DNA from: JBCBCP01 sp039817385
GTDB taxonomy: Bacteria; Pseudomonadota; Alphaproteobacteria; Rhodobacterales; Rhodobacteraceae
DNA length: 64,000 bases
Reading direction: 5' to 3'
Assembly (NCBI GenBank): GCA_039817385.1
Contig: JBCBVY010000005.1
Location: forward strand, 303,089-367,088
A program made the position numbers and the translations under genes. Shown one piece after another: positions 23,128 through 32,056 of the stretch. The notes under the pieces are model-generated. The model was not told the DNA's origin, did no database searches, and worked only from the letters and a program-made list of their open reading frames with translations. The stretch's first letter is position 1. Every line of letters begins with the position of its first letter.

Positions 23128-23991
23128 TCAAAACCACTGACCCGGCTCCATCAGCCCCAGGTCCAGAAGCTGGCGCGAGTGCCATTCGAACGGTGCGGAG
23201 TTGTGCCATTTGAACGTCTCGATATCAAAGGTGCTGCCCGGGTTCCGCTTCAGCGCCTTCGCGGTGCGAAAGGACACGATCGCGGCTGTCAGGTTATGGT
23301 GCCAGGGGCAGGCGAATGTGTTGTATTCCTCGTCTGAAAAGGTGTGATCGTCCCGCATCTCAAGGCCCGGTTTGGACTTGAAAATCGCAATCCGGTCGAT
23401 CTTGCGCCGTGCAGCGGGCACGTGCTCTTCATAGCGCCAGCGCAGCCCGCCAAAAAAGTCGAGCTGCCTGTCCCTCGGGTGCCCGTCCGCGTCCTTGCGC
23501 GCCAGGGCGTAGTAGCCGGACCGGTCCAGATGCGCCGTCTCCAGCGACACCGCGCCAGGGAACTGGTTCAGGTCCTCGGCATAAAGGTCGATCACATAGG
23601 TCAGCATCGCATCGCGCCGCTCTTCGGTGTGAAAGGCCAGCATCTCGCCCACGCTGCGCGTCTCGCAGAAGGGGTGGAACAGGTATTCGGCGTTGTAGCA
23701 GTAATACATCCACAGCCCCGGCGCCGCCGCGATGATCGCGTTCACCGCCGCGGGCACGGCGCCTTCCGGCGTGACGTCGTAATCGACGCGCACCACGTCC
23801 TCTTCAATGTCGCGCGGCAGATCGAATGCGGCGGGCATAAAGGCGATCACCGACGTGAACCCGGCTTGCGCATGGTGGCGCAGGGTGGTGGCGACCTCGA
23901 CCTCGTCCTCCACCATGATCATTGCGACCGGCCCCTTGGCCAGCGCCGCGCGGCCATCCTTCAAAAACGCGTCCAGCGATGTGTAATGCAT
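23128..23991 (-). CDS. Glycosyltransferase-like protein, uncharacterised
   Basis: Predicted 287-residue cytosolic protein. The N-terminal half looks like a Rossmann-like GT-A nucleotide-sugar domain: FLKDGRAALAKGPVAMIMVEDEVEVATTLRHHAQAGFTSVIAF is the strand-helix-strand with acidic residues, and MYYCYNAEYLFHPF could be the acceptor region. EERRDAMLTYVIDLYAEDLNQFP follows. Similar Roseobacter proteins are usually annotated hypothetical or family-2 glycosyltransferase. No true DXD motif is seen, so activity is unproven. It is divergent from miaB. The ATG at 23991 gives the best N-terminus. Confidence 0.7.
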   Translation of the reverse strand: MHYTSLDAFLKDGRAALAKGPVAMIMVEDEVEVATTLRHHAQAGFTSVIAFMPAAFDLPRDIEEDVVRVDYDVTPEGAVPAAVNAIIAAAPGLWMYYCYNAEYLFHPFCETRSVGEMLAFHTEERRDAMLTYVIDLYAEDLNQFPGAVSLETAHLDRSGYYALARKDADGHPRDRQLDFFGGLRWRYEEHVPAARRKIDRIAIFKSKPGLEMRDDHTFSDEEYNTFACPWHHNLTAAIVSFRTAKALKRNPGSTFDIETFKWHNSAPFEWHSRQLLDLGLMEPGQWF

Positions 23992-24100
23992 CTTTGTGCC
24001 TCTTGCCTGCTGCCCAAGAACTGTCCCGGATTCGCTCACATTGCAAGCCGCCCCTGCGCTTGGTAACAGGGCGCACTTCCCCAAATCGCGCGGCAGGGCC

Positions 24101-25396
24101 ATGTCCAAGAAGCTTTATATCAAGACCTATGGATGTCAGATGAACGTCTACGATTCCGAACGGATGGCGGAGGCGCTGGAAGGGTACGAGCAAACGGACA
24201 CGCCTGATGAGGCGGACATGATCCTGCTGAACACCTGCCATATCCGGGAAAAGGCCGCCGAAAAGGTTTATTCCGAACTGGGCCGGTTCAAGGGGCTGAA
24301 GGCGGCCAAGCCCGAGCTGAAGATCGGCGTTGCAGGCTGCGTCGCGCAGGCCGAAGGGGCGGAGATCATGCGGCGTCAGCCGATGGTGGACCTCGTGGTC
24401 GGCCCGCAAAGCTACCACCGCCTGCCCGAGCTGGAGGCGCAGGCGGGGCAGGGGGCGAAGGCGCTGGATACGGACATGCCCGAAGAAGACAAGTTCGGCC
24501 ATCTGCCCAAACGGCCCAAGGCCGCGCGGGGGCCGACCGCGTTCCTGACTGTGCAAGAGGGTTGTGACAAATTCTGCGCCTTCTGCGTTGTGCCCTATAC
24601 CCGCGGGGCCGAGGTGTCGCGCCCCGCCGCGCGCGTGCTGGACGAGGCGCGCGGGCTGGTCGAACGGGGGGTGAAGGAGATCACCCTGTTGGGCCAGAAC
24701 GTGAACGCCTATCACGGGCACGCGGGCGGGCTTGCGGGCCTGATCTGGGCGCTCAACGACATTGACGGGCTGGAGCGCATTCGCTTCACCACCTCCCACC
24801 CCAATGACATGGACGATGCGCTGATCGCCGCGCATGGGGAATGCGCCAAGCTGATGCCCTATCTGCACCTGCCGGTACAGTCCGGCAGCGACAAGATCCT
24901 CAAGCGGATGAACCGGAAACACACGGCGGACAGCTACATCCGCCTGATCGAACGCATTCGCGCGGCGCGCCCCGATATCCTTTTGTCGGGCGATTTCATC
25001 GTCGGCTTTCCCGAAGAGACCGAAGCGGATTTTCAGGCCACGCTCGACCTTGTTGAGGCGGTCCGCTACGGCTCGGCGTTCTCGTTCAAATACTCCGCCC
25101 GCCCCGGCACGCCGGCGGCGGAGCGCGCGGACGTGGACGGGGCAGAGGCAGATGACCGGCTGCAACGGCTTCAGGCTGTGCTGACGCAGCAGCAGCGCGC
25201 GGCGCAGGACGCGATGGTGGGCCGCGAGGTTGGCGTTCTGTTTGAAAAGGCGGGGCGCAACCCGGGCCAGCTGGTTGGCAAGTCCGATCACCTGCACGCG
25301 GTGCATGTGGCAGCGCCAGAGGCGCTTCTGGGGCAGCTGGCACGGGTCAGAATCGCCGCCTCCGCGCCGAACTCGCTGGCCGGGACACTGGTCTGA
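24101..25396 (+). CDS. miaB: tRNA-2-methylthio-N6-dimethylallyladenosine synthase MiaB
   Basis: Predicted 431-residue radical-SAM methylthiotransferase. The N-terminal cluster ligands are in YGCQMNVYDSE, NTCHIREKA and VAGCVAQ; the radical SAM CxxxCxxC is in GCDKFCAFCVVPYTRG; a C-terminal TRAM domain follows from about residue 365. It thiomethylates ms2i6A37 in tRNAs reading UNN codons. The ATG at 24101 matches the family N-terminus. In Alphaproteobacteria miaB normally sits directly upstream of phoH; here about 1.9 kb separate them. Confidence 0.95.
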   Translation: MSKKLYIKTYGCQMNVYDSERMAEALEGYEQTDTPDEADMILLNTCHIREKAAEKVYSELGRFKGLKAAKPELKIGVAGCVAQAEGAEIMRRQPMVDLVVGPQSYHRLPELEAQAGQGAKALDTDMPEEDKFGHLPKRPKAARGPTAFLTVQEGCDKFCAFCVVPYTRGAEVSRPAARVLDEARGLVERGVKEITLLGQNVNAYHGHAGGLAGLIWALNDIDGLERIRFTTSHPNDMDDALIAAHGECAKLMPYLHLPVQSGSDKILKRMNRKHTADSYIRLIERIRAARPDILLSGDFIVGFPEETEADFQATLDLVEAVRYGSAFSFKYSARPGTPAAERADVDGAEADDRLQRLQAVLTQQQRAAQDAMVGREVGVLFEKAGRNPGQLVGKSDHLHAVHVAAPEALLGQLARVRIAASAPNSLAGTLV

Positions 25397-25607
25397 CAGG
25401 CCAGGACGAACCGGGCAGAAATCACCCCCAATTTGTCAAATCTCTACGCATGCGGGGCCACGCGGCCACAATATCTTGATTTACGTGCTTCACAGACCTG
25501 CGTTTTTTGCCTAACGTGACGGTATTGTGGCGTGGGCGACCACGTGCGGGGCCGCGGAGCGGGTCCGGGGGGACTAAAGGGAAGATCAGGGACAAGAGGA
25601 AGACGGT

Positions 25608-26189
25608 GTGACTCATCCAGTTTCCAAGGCCGCGATGCGGCTGGTCACGGTTTTCGGTGCGGCTGCCATTGCACTGACGGCTCTGACTCAATCAGCAGCG
25701 GCGCAAACGCCGTCTCAGCAAGGCCGCGACGGGGGCCAGTACATTCCGACCATCTGGGTGGACCCTGACGGGTGCGAGCACTGGGTCATGGATGATGGCG
25801 TGGAGGGCTACATGACGCCCCACGTCAACCGCAAAGGCATCCCGGTGTGCCGCCGGGGCAACATGTGCGGGGTGATGAACAGCGACCAGTTCTTTGCCAC
25901 CAACAGCGCGCGGATCTCCTCGCATGGCAAGCAGCGTCTGGCGCAGTTTTTTCAGGAAACGAACGCGACCAGCTACATCATCACCGGCCACACCGACAGC
26001 CGCGCGTCCGACGCGTATAACCTGAACCTGTCGCTGCGCCGCGCGAACGCTGTCGCGGCCGTCGCACAGGCATCGGGCGCCCGGATCGCGGATGTGCGCG
26101 GCTATGGCGAACGGCTTCCGGTCGCCTCGAACGGCACCTCCGCTGGCATGGCAAAGAACCGCCGTGTCGAAATTATCTGCATCCGCTGA
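25608..26189 (+). CDS. OmpA-family periplasmic protein with a WVDPxGC domain
   Basis: Predicted 193-residue exported protein. A signal peptide (VFGAAAIALTALTQSAAAQ) is followed by an unnamed domain at about residues 48-82 with WVDPDGCEHWVMDDGVEGY and a second Cys after GIPV. Residues about 90-193 are an OmpA C-terminal peptidoglycan-binding domain: ITGHTDSRASDAYNLNLSLRRANAV and the closing KNRRVEI. It should tether the outer envelope to peptidoglycan. GTG start. The next gene, 12 bp downstream, repeats the unnamed domain in a lipoprotein, so they likely act together. Confidence 0.88.
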   Translation: MTHPVSKAAMRLVTVFGAAAIALTALTQSAAAQTPSQQGRDGGQYIPTIWVDPDGCEHWVMDDGVEGYMTPHVNRKGIPVCRRGNMCGVMNSDQFFATNSARISSHGKQRLAQFFQETNATSYIITGHTDSRASDAYNLNLSLRRANAVAAVAQASGARIADVRGYGERLPVASNGTSAGMAKNRRVEIICIR

Positions 26190-26201
26190 GGCTCGAGGAC
26201 C

Positions 26202-26522
26202 ATGAACATCATCAAATGCACCCTCGCCCTTGGCGCCGCGCTTGGCCTTGCGGCCTGCGAAGACTTCTCCGTTCGGGAACTTGGCCCGGACAAGACGGTT
26301 GACCGCGGCATTGACAAAAAAGACCTGAGCCAGCTTCAGGCGGGCATTTGGGTGGACCCGAACGGGTGCGACCACTGGATCATCGACGATGGCGTTGAGG
26401 GCTACCTCTCTGCCCGCCTCGACCCCTACGGAAAGCCGGTCTGCTCCGGCGTGGCCCCGCCGACCCAGACAGTTGGCGACTTCAAGGGCGGCGCAACCGG
26501 TATCTTCGGCGACCCGATCTGA
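26202..26522 (+). CDS. Small lipoprotein sharing the WVDPxGC domain
   Basis: Predicted 106-residue lipoprotein. The lipobox LGLAAC places the lipidated Cys at about residue 19. About residues 49-83 (WVDPNGCDHWIIDDGVEGY..., then a second Cys after GKPV) align residue for residue with the domain of the OmpA protein just upstream, including both Cys, which may form a disulfide. It has no peptidoglycan-binding domain. A strong terminator follows at 26546. A structural partner or paralogue of the OmpA protein is the likely role. Confidence 0.85.
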   Translation: MNIIKCTLALGAALGLAACEDFSVRELGPDKTVDRGIDKKDLSQLQAGIWVDPNGCDHWIIDDGVEGYLSARLDPYGKPVCSGVAPPTQTVGDFKGGATGIFGDPI

Positions 26523-26545
26523 TCCGCGCCTTTGCGTGATAATTC

Positions 26546-26576
26546 AAAAGGCCGGAGCGCGACGCTCCGGCCTTTT
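26546..26576. terminator. Bidirectional intrinsic terminator
   Basis: AAAAGGCCGGAGCG (26546-26559) pairs with CGCTCCGGCCTTTT (26563-26576) around a CGA loop. It has T-runs on both strands and lies between the lipoprotein gene (+) and the NIF3-like gene (-). Confidence 0.9.
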
Positions 26577-26614
26577 GCGTTTTGGTGTGTCCGGTGCGCC
26601 GCCTCATCACGGGA

Positions 26615-27070
26615 TCAAACCGGGTCCGGCAGCCCCCGCCCGTTATTCCACCACCGGTTCGGGTTGTTGCTGCCGGGGTCATAGGCCGCGCGCGACACCC
26701 AGTCCTCGCGCACGAAAATCACCGGCTCTTCGTAATGGTGCACGGCCAGCACCGCGTCCATCACCCCGGCCAGCACCGCTAAATTGCGCTCGACCGAGAT
26801 TTTTACGTCCACCATTGGGTAGGTCTCCGTGCCGCCTGGGGTGAAGCCTGCAACATGGCTGTCGGTGGTTGACCCGGCCTCGGGCCGTGCTGTCTCGCGC
26901 CCAGGCGCGGTGATGCTGGCGTTGCGCCGATACCGGCCATAGCCCAGCGGGTGCACCTCCAGCACCGCGTCGAGGATGCGGTCGACATCCTCCGGCAGCG
27001 TTTGGATTTCCAGCGTGAAAACGGGCATCAGCGTGCCGGACGCCGCGCGGTAATGTGCAAGCTCAGCCAT
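26615..27070 (-). CDS. NIF3/CutA-like (PII-like fold) protein
   Basis: Predicted 151-residue cytosolic protein. LPEDVDRILDAVLEVHPLGYGRYRRNASITAPG and the later ERNLAVLAGVMDAVLAVHHYEEPVIFV match the central insertion domain of NIF3/YqfO proteins, which has a CutA/PII-like trimeric fold; the H-x-YEEP motif is typical. The metal-binding NIF3 domain itself is absent, so this is a stand-alone sensor-type domain. The Asn/Trp-rich C-terminus (NNPNRWWNNG) is unusual. An internal ATG 14 codons later is an alternative start. Confidence 0.65.
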   Translation of the reverse strand: MAELAHYRAASGTLMPVFTLEIQTLPEDVDRILDAVLEVHPLGYGRYRRNASITAPGRETARPEAGSTTDSHVAGFTPGGTETYPMVDVKISVERNLAVLAGVMDAVLAVHHYEEPVIFVREDWVSRAAYDPGSNNPNRWWNNGRGLPDPV

Positions 27071-27304
27071 CCCGCTGCCTCGCGTCGAAACCGTCGGTCT
27101 TTGCCGGGGTCGTGTCCTGCCGTTTCGCCGCTGCTCTGTGTCTCATCGCCATCCGCACCCTCCGTTTTGCGCCCAGCATAGCCCGCCTGCCGCCAATCGG
27201 TGTCAGCATTGCGCAAAAGGCACGCAAAACGTGCCCCCGCCGTTGCACGCAGGCCCAAGGCACGGCACGCTGAGTAAAACCCGACTCGCAAGCGGAGCGC
27301 AGAT

Positions 27305-28300
27305 TTGACCACAGGCACATTGCCCCCCGAGGTAATCGTGGAATTCCCCGACAACCGCCTGCTGGTCGATCTGTGCGGCCCGATGGACAGCAACCTCGCC
27401 GCGATTGAGGCGGCACAAGGCGTGCAGCTTGTCCGCCGCGGCAATGTGATCGCCATACTGGGCGAGGAAGACGCGCAGGCGCGCGCAGGCCAGGTGCTGA
27501 ACGCGCTTTACCTGCGGCTGGAGGCGGGCAAAAGCGTCGAGCCTGCGGATGTGGACCGGGAGCTGCGCATGGGCGGCTCCGAGGCGGGCACCGGCACACG
27601 GCAGGGCGACCAGATGGAGATGGACGTCGGCGCACGGGTCGAGATCAAGACCCGCAAGAAACTGGTCGAGCCGCGCACGGATGCGCAGAAGGGCTATGTG
27701 CAGAACCTCTTTACGAACGAGATGGCCTTTGGGATCGGCCCTGCGGGTACGGGCAAGACCTACCTTGCTGTCGCCGTCGGTGTGTCGATGTTTATCCAGG
27801 GCCATGTGGACCGAATCATCCTCTGCCGTCCGGCGGTGGAGGCGGGCGAACGGCTCGGCTTCCTGCCCGGTACGCAGGAGGAAAAGGTCGATCCCTACAT
27901 GCAGCCGCTTTACGACGCGCTGAACGATTTCCTTCCGGGCAAGCAGCTCGCCAAGCTGAAAGAAGAAAAGACGATCGAGATCGCGCCGCTTGCCTTCATG
28001 CGCGGACGCACGCTGGCCCGGGCCTTTGTCGTGCTGGACGAGGCGCAGAACGCCACGACCATGCAGATGAAGATGTTCCTGACGCGCCTTGGCGAGGGCT
28101 CGCGCATGGTCATCACCGGGGACCGCACGCAAATCGACCTGCCGCGCGGGGTGCAATCGGGGCTGGCGGATGCGGAACGGCTGCTCAAGCACATCCCGAA
28201 TATCAGCTTCAACTACTTCACGGCAAAGGATGTGGTCCGCCACCCGCTGGTCGCGGCGATCATCGAGGCCTACGAGGCGGACGCCGAAGGATCGGCATGA
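27305..28300 (+). CDS. PhoH family ATPase (PhoH-like)
   Basis: Predicted 331-residue P-loop protein. An N-terminal KH-like region (about 1-95) is followed by GPAGTGKTYLAVAVG (Walker A, about 143-157) and VVLDEAQNATTMQMK (Walker B region, about 243-257). PhoH-like proteins are ATPases linked to RNA metabolism and ribosome maturation; the neighbour ybeY fits. It starts with TTG preceded by GGAGCGC; an ATG start is not available near the conserved N-terminus. The last codons overlap the GNAT gene (ATGA). Confidence 0.92.
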   Translation: MTTGTLPPEVIVEFPDNRLLVDLCGPMDSNLAAIEAAQGVQLVRRGNVIAILGEEDAQARAGQVLNALYLRLEAGKSVEPADVDRELRMGGSEAGTGTRQGDQMEMDVGARVEIKTRKKLVEPRTDAQKGYVQNLFTNEMAFGIGPAGTGKTYLAVAVGVSMFIQGHVDRIILCRPAVEAGERLGFLPGTQEEKVDPYMQPLYDALNDFLPGKQLAKLKEEKTIEIAPLAFMRGRTLARAFVVLDEAQNATTMQMKMFLTRLGEGSRMVITGDRTQIDLPRGVQSGLADAERLLKHIPNISFNYFTAKDVVRHPLVAAIIEAYEADAEGSA

Positions 28301-28836
28301 CGCTTGTGACCCCGCAGGCCAGCCACGCTGCGGCCATAACCGCGCTGTTCGCGCGCACCTTCACCGCATCTGAAGGGGCCGAGGCCGGCGCGGCTATTGA
28401 GGCGCTGGTCCATGCCATGCTTAGGGACGTGCCCGCCGCCGACCTGCGCGTTTTTGCGGAGGTTGCAGGCCCGGACGTCACCGCCGCGATCCTGTTCAGC
28501 CGGATGACCTATTCGGACGATCCCCGGCAGGTTTTCATCCTCTCCCCGGTGGCCGTGGCGCCCGAGGCGCAGGGGCAGGGGCTTGGCCAGCGCCTGATCA
28601 CCTACGGTCTCAACGCCCTGCGCGCCGAGGGCGTAGACGTGGCCCTCACCTACGGCGCGCCCGCTTTTTACGCCAAAACCGGCTTTGCGCAGATCACCGA
28701 AGACATCGCCAAAGCACCCCAGCCCCTGCAATACCCGCACGGCTGGCTGGGCCAGTCGCTCACACAGGCGGCGCTGACCCCGCTTCAGGGCACCCCAACC
28801 TGCGCCGCCCCGCTGAACGATCCGGCCCACTGGTAG
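28297..28836 (+). CDS. GNAT family N-acetyltransferase
   Basis: Predicted 179-residue acetyltransferase. The acetyl-CoA binding motif is LSPVAVAPEAQGQGLGQRLITYGL, with Q-G-x-G-L-G as the pyrophosphate loop. The YGAPAFYAKTGF segment is the usual last strand of the fold. The substrate is unknown. It overlaps phoH by 4 bp and separates it from ybeY, which is usually adjacent, so it appears to be an insertion in the conserved cluster. Confidence 0.88.
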   Translation: MTLVTPQASHAAAITALFARTFTASEGAEAGAAIEALVHAMLRDVPAADLRVFAEVAGPDVTAAILFSRMTYSDDPRQVFILSPVAVAPEAQGQGLGQRLITYGLNALRAEGVDVALTYGAPAFYAKTGFAQITEDIAKAPQPLQYPHGWLGQSLTQAALTPLQGTPTCAAPLNDPAHW

Positions 28837-28848
28837 CCTCTCCCTTCT

Positions 28849-29014
28849 CTGTTTCCAAAAATCCCGGGGGGTGAGCGGCGTCTCGGAAACGCTCCGGGGG
28901 AGCGTTTCAGCCGCGAACGCGCGGAGCGAAGGGTGGGGCCCTCTCGCACATCGCTTTGCGATGTTCTGCCGGGTTTCGGCGGCAAAGCCGCCTGAGCTGG
29001 CCCCCACTCCGGAC
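28849..29014. repeat. Cluster of intergenic hairpins before ybeY
   Basis: After a degenerate copy of the AAAAATCCCGGGGGG repeat, perfect hairpins follow: GAAACGCTCC/GGAGCGTTTC (28886-28908), ACATCGC/GCGATGT (28948-28964) and GGCGGC/GCCGCC (28978-28992). GCTGGCCCCCACTCCGGACC at 28996-29014 matches a segment at 15867. This splits GNAT from ybeY; ybeY probably has its own promoter just after it. Confidence 0.65.
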
Positions 29015-29070
29015 CTTTCCATTTAACCCCCCGCTTGCAAACAAAGGCGCATCGCCCCTAAACGGCCCAC

Positions 29071-29544
29071 ATGCAGATCGACACAATCATCGAAGCCCCC
29101 GAATGGGACACGCTCGACCTGGCGGCGCGCGCGGATGTGGCGGGCGCGGCCCTTGCGGCGCACCTGTCGCTACCTGCGGAGGCCGAGGTGACGCTGATGG
29201 GCACCGACGACGCCCGTATCGCGGCCCTGAACGCGGATTTCCGCGGCAAGCCAGCGCCCACCAACGTGCTCAGTTGGCCCAGCGCCGCGCGCGCGCCCGG
29301 TGGCACCCCCCAGCCGGACGCCTTTGGCGATCTGCACCTCGGCGACATCGCCATCGCCTACCAGACCTGCGCCCGCGAGGCGGCACAACACGGCAAGCCG
29401 CTGGACCATCATGTCACGCACCTGATCGTGCACGGTCTGCTGCACCTTTTGGGGCATGACCATGAAATTGGCAGCGAGGCCACGATCATGGAACAAATCG
29501 AACGCGAAGTGCTTGGCAAGATGGGCATCCCTGACCCATATTAA
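29071..29544 (+). CDS. ybeY: rRNA maturation endoribonuclease YbeY
   Basis: Predicted 157-residue zinc metalloprotein of the UPF0054 family. The HGLLHLLGHDHE motif (about residues 122-133) supplies the three zinc-binding His. TLMGTDDARIAALNADFRGKPAPTNVLSWP is the other family block. YbeY processes 16S rRNA 3' ends and takes part in ribosome quality control. It precedes corC, as in other Alphaproteobacteria. Confidence 0.95.
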   Translation: MQIDTIIEAPEWDTLDLAARADVAGAALAAHLSLPAEAEVTLMGTDDARIAALNADFRGKPAPTNVLSWPSAARAPGGTPQPDAFGDLHLGDIAIAYQTCAREAAQHGKPLDHHVTHLIVHGLLHLLGHDHEIGSEATIMEQIEREVLGKMGIPDPY

Positions 29545-29588
29545 CCGCCATGCACGGTGCATCCCGTGCGGCCAGCACAGGACCCCAG

Positions 29589-30476
29589 ATGGCCGATATC
29601 GACGGATCGTCCAGCGCAGCGCAAAGCGCGCAGCCGGATGACAGGCCCGAAGACACGACCGCCGAAGACGCAAAGCCGGGCCTTTTCGCCCGCATGGCGC
29701 GCGCGATAAGCCCCGCCGCTTCGGAACCCGAGACAGACAGCACCGAGACCCCGCAAACGCACGGCATGATCAACCTGCGGCGCAAACGGGTCGAAGACGT
29801 GATGATCCCCAAGGCGGACATCGTCGCCGTACCGTCAACCTCCACCCTCGAAGAGCTCGTTCAGGTCTTTAAGGACAGTGGCCTGACGCGCCTGCCGGTC
29901 TACGAGGGCACGCTGGATACCCCCACGGGCTTTGCGCACCTCAAGGATTTGGCCCTCACACATGGCTTTAATGGCGGCGGCGCAAGCTTTGATATGGCGG
30001 CGCTTCTGCGCCCGCTGCTTTTCGTTCCGCCTTCGATGTCCATTGGCGTGTTGCTGACCAAGATGCAGACCGCGCGGCGTCACATGGCGCTGGTGATTGA
30101 CGAATATGGCGGTGTGGATGGGCTGGTCACCATCGAGGACCTGATCGAACAGGTCATAGGCGAGATCGAGGACGAGCACGACACCGCCGATGCGGCCTCC
30201 TTCACCGAAGAGAAACCGGGCAGCTACCTTGCCCTCGCCAAGACCCCGCTGGATGAATTCGAGGCGGAGATTGGCCAGTCCCTCACCGACCATGACGACG
30301 TGGACGAAGAAGAGATCGACACGCTCGGCGGGCTGGTCTTCATGCTGGCGGGGCGCGTGCCAACCCGCGGCGAGGTGATCGCCCACCCCGAGGGCCCGGA
30401 ATTTGAGGTGATCGACGCCGACCCGCGCCGGATCAAGCGCCTGCGGGTGCGGCTGACAGGCCCCCCGGCCGAGTAG
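29589..30476 (+). CDS. CorC/HlyC-like CBS-domain protein
   Basis: Predicted 295-residue cytosolic protein. After a disordered, Ser/Ala-rich N-terminus it has two CBS domains (about residues 65-180; VEDVMIPKADIVAVP and ALVIDEYGGVDGLVTIEDLIEQVIGEI) and a transporter-associated CorC_HlyC domain at the C-terminus. It lacks DUF21 membrane spans, so it is the soluble CorC type, linked to Mg/Co efflux or to membrane homeostasis. I prefer the ATG at 29589 with AGGA upstream; an ATG at 29550 is possible. The TAG stop lies within a GTAGGGTGGG repeat. Confidence 0.9.
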   Translation: MADIDGSSSAAQSAQPDDRPEDTTAEDAKPGLFARMARAISPAASEPETDSTETPQTHGMINLRRKRVEDVMIPKADIVAVPSTSTLEELVQVFKDSGLTRLPVYEGTLDTPTGFAHLKDLALTHGFNGGGASFDMAALLRPLLFVPPSMSIGVLLTKMQTARRHMALVIDEYGGVDGLVTIEDLIEQVIGEIEDEHDTADAASFTEEKPGSYLALAKTPLDEFEAEIGQSLTDHDDVDEEEIDTLGGLVFMLAGRVPTRGEVIAHPEGPEFEVIDADPRRIKRLRVRLTGPPAE

Positions 30477-30496
30477 GGTGGGTGCAAACCCACCGC
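30473..30496. repeat. GTAGGGTGGG-type palindrome, copy 2
   Basis: GGTGGGT (30477-30483), loop GCAA, ACCCACC (30488-30494), then CGCCC. The GTAG in front supplies the corC TAG stop (30474-30476), as the copy at 6925 does for the FAH gene. Confidence 0.7.
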
Positions 30497-30593
30497 CCTT
30501 GCGGGCTTGCCTATGGCGCGCAGTCTCTGCGCAGCGCGCCTTGCTGCGCCTGCGCCTATCCGGCACAACGGGCCTGCACGCACGGGACGCCAC

Positions 30594-32045
30594 ATGCACC
30601 GCACCCATTTTCGCCTTGCCTTTTGCTTTGCTGCCGGTCTTGCCGGGGCGTTGGCCCATGCGCCCTTTGATCTTGCTCCGGCCATTCTGATCCCGCTCAT
30701 CGCGATGGCGTGGGCCGCGGCCCAGCCACGTGCGGCGCTCATGGGCTGGGCGACCGGCCTTGGCTATTTTGCCCTCACGCTCAGCTGGATCACGGAACCG
30801 TTTCAGGTCGATGCGGCGGCCACCGGCTGGATGGCCCCCTTTGCTCTGGCGCTCATGGCTGCCGGGCTGGCTCTGTTCTGGGCGGCTGCGCTGGGCCTTG
30901 CGCGCTGGCTTGGCGGGGGCGGGGTTACCTTTGCGCTTGCCTTCACTGCTACGGAGCTGACCCGCGCCTACCTCTTTACCGGCTTTCCCTGGGCGACCCC
31001 GCCGCAGGCGCTGGTGGATGGGCTCGCAGGGCAGGGGTTGGCGTGGCTTGGCCCGCATGGCATGACGCTGGTCATGGCCGGTGCCGCCGCCGGGGCGGTT
31101 AACATACGGCCCCGACTGGTCCGTCCTGCGCTGCTCGCCCTATGTGTCGCCGCAATGCTCGCGCCGGTCCCCTACGGCCCCGCGACCCTCACCGGCACCA
31201 CGATCCGCCTCGTCCAGCCGAACGCGCCGCAGGACGAAAAATGGGATCCACAGCGCATTCCCGTCTTCGTCAACCGCCAGATCGCTGCTGCCGCCGCCAG
31301 CCCCCTGCCGGACGTCACGGTCTTGCCGGAAACTGCGCTGCCTTACCTTATGCGCCATGCCGGGCCGGTGTTCGATGCGCTGGCCGCCCCCGGCGTGCCC
31401 GTGGTGCTGGGCATCCAGCGCCGGGACGGGCGCGATTACTACAATTCGCTCGCCGTGCTGGACGCCTCCGGCGCCGTCACGCAGATCTATGACAAGCACC
31501 ACCTCGTCCCCTTTGGCGAGTTCATGCCCTTTCCAGCCGTCTTCCGCAGCCTTGGCATCGCCGCACTCGCCCAGCGGGCCGAGGGGGGCTATGCCAGCGG
31601 GCCTGGCCCGGCTCTGATCGATCTTGGCCCGGGCATCGGCACCGCGCTGCCGCTGATCTGCTACGAGACGGTCTTTGCCCACAACATGCGCGGCACGGCG
31701 CGCCCCGCGGTGCTGCTCAACCTCACCAATGACGCGTGGTTCGGCGCGCGCTCCGGCCCGCAGCAGCACCTCGCGCAGGCGCGGATGCGCGCGATCGAAC
31801 AGGGCCTGCCGATCCTGCGCAGCGCAAATACCGGCATCTCGGCCGCGATAGATCCGTATGGCCGTGTTCTGTCCAGCCTGCCGCTGAACACCGAAGGCTT
31901 CCTCGACGCGGATTTGCCCGCCCCGCTGGCCCCGACGCTTTATGCGCGGACGGGTGATCTGCCCGCGCTGCTGATCGTGCTGCTTGCGCTTGGTGCGTCA
32001 ATTGCGCGGCGTATTTCCGTTGACGCCGCGCGCCGCCGGGCGTAA
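30594..32045 (+). CDS. lnt: Apolipoprotein N-acyltransferase Lnt
   Basis: Predicted 483-residue inner-membrane enzyme. About six spans occupy residues 1-190, with TATELTRAYLFTGFPW as the usual loop. The nitrilase domain follows: catalytic Glu in VLPETALPYL, Lys in YDKHHLVPFGEFMPF, and Cys in LICYETVF. It adds the third acyl chain to lipoproteins such as the one at 26202. I chose the ATG at 30594 since the first span starts there; the longer frame covers the intergenic repeat. Confidence 0.93.
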   Translation: MHRTHFRLAFCFAAGLAGALAHAPFDLAPAILIPLIAMAWAAAQPRAALMGWATGLGYFALTLSWITEPFQVDAAATGWMAPFALALMAAGLALFWAAALGLARWLGGGGVTFALAFTATELTRAYLFTGFPWATPPQALVDGLAGQGLAWLGPHGMTLVMAGAAAGAVNIRPRLVRPALLALCVAAMLAPVPYGPATLTGTTIRLVQPNAPQDEKWDPQRIPVFVNRQIAAAAASPLPDVTVLPETALPYLMRHAGPVFDALAAPGVPVVLGIQRRDGRDYYNSLAVLDASGAVTQIYDKHHLVPFGEFMPFPAVFRSLGIAALAQRAEGGYASGPGPALIDLGPGIGTALPLICYETVFAHNMRGTARPAVLLNLTNDAWFGARSGPQQHLAQARMRAIEQGLPILRSANTGISAAIDPYGRVLSSLPLNTEGFLDADLPAPLAPTLYARTGDLPALLIVLLALGASIARRISVDAARRRA

Positions 32046-32056
32046 CCCCGAGCCTT

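Noticed and set aside
23804..25306. 500-codon minus-strand frame
   Set aside because: It is antisense to miaB, whose radical SAM motifs are unambiguous.
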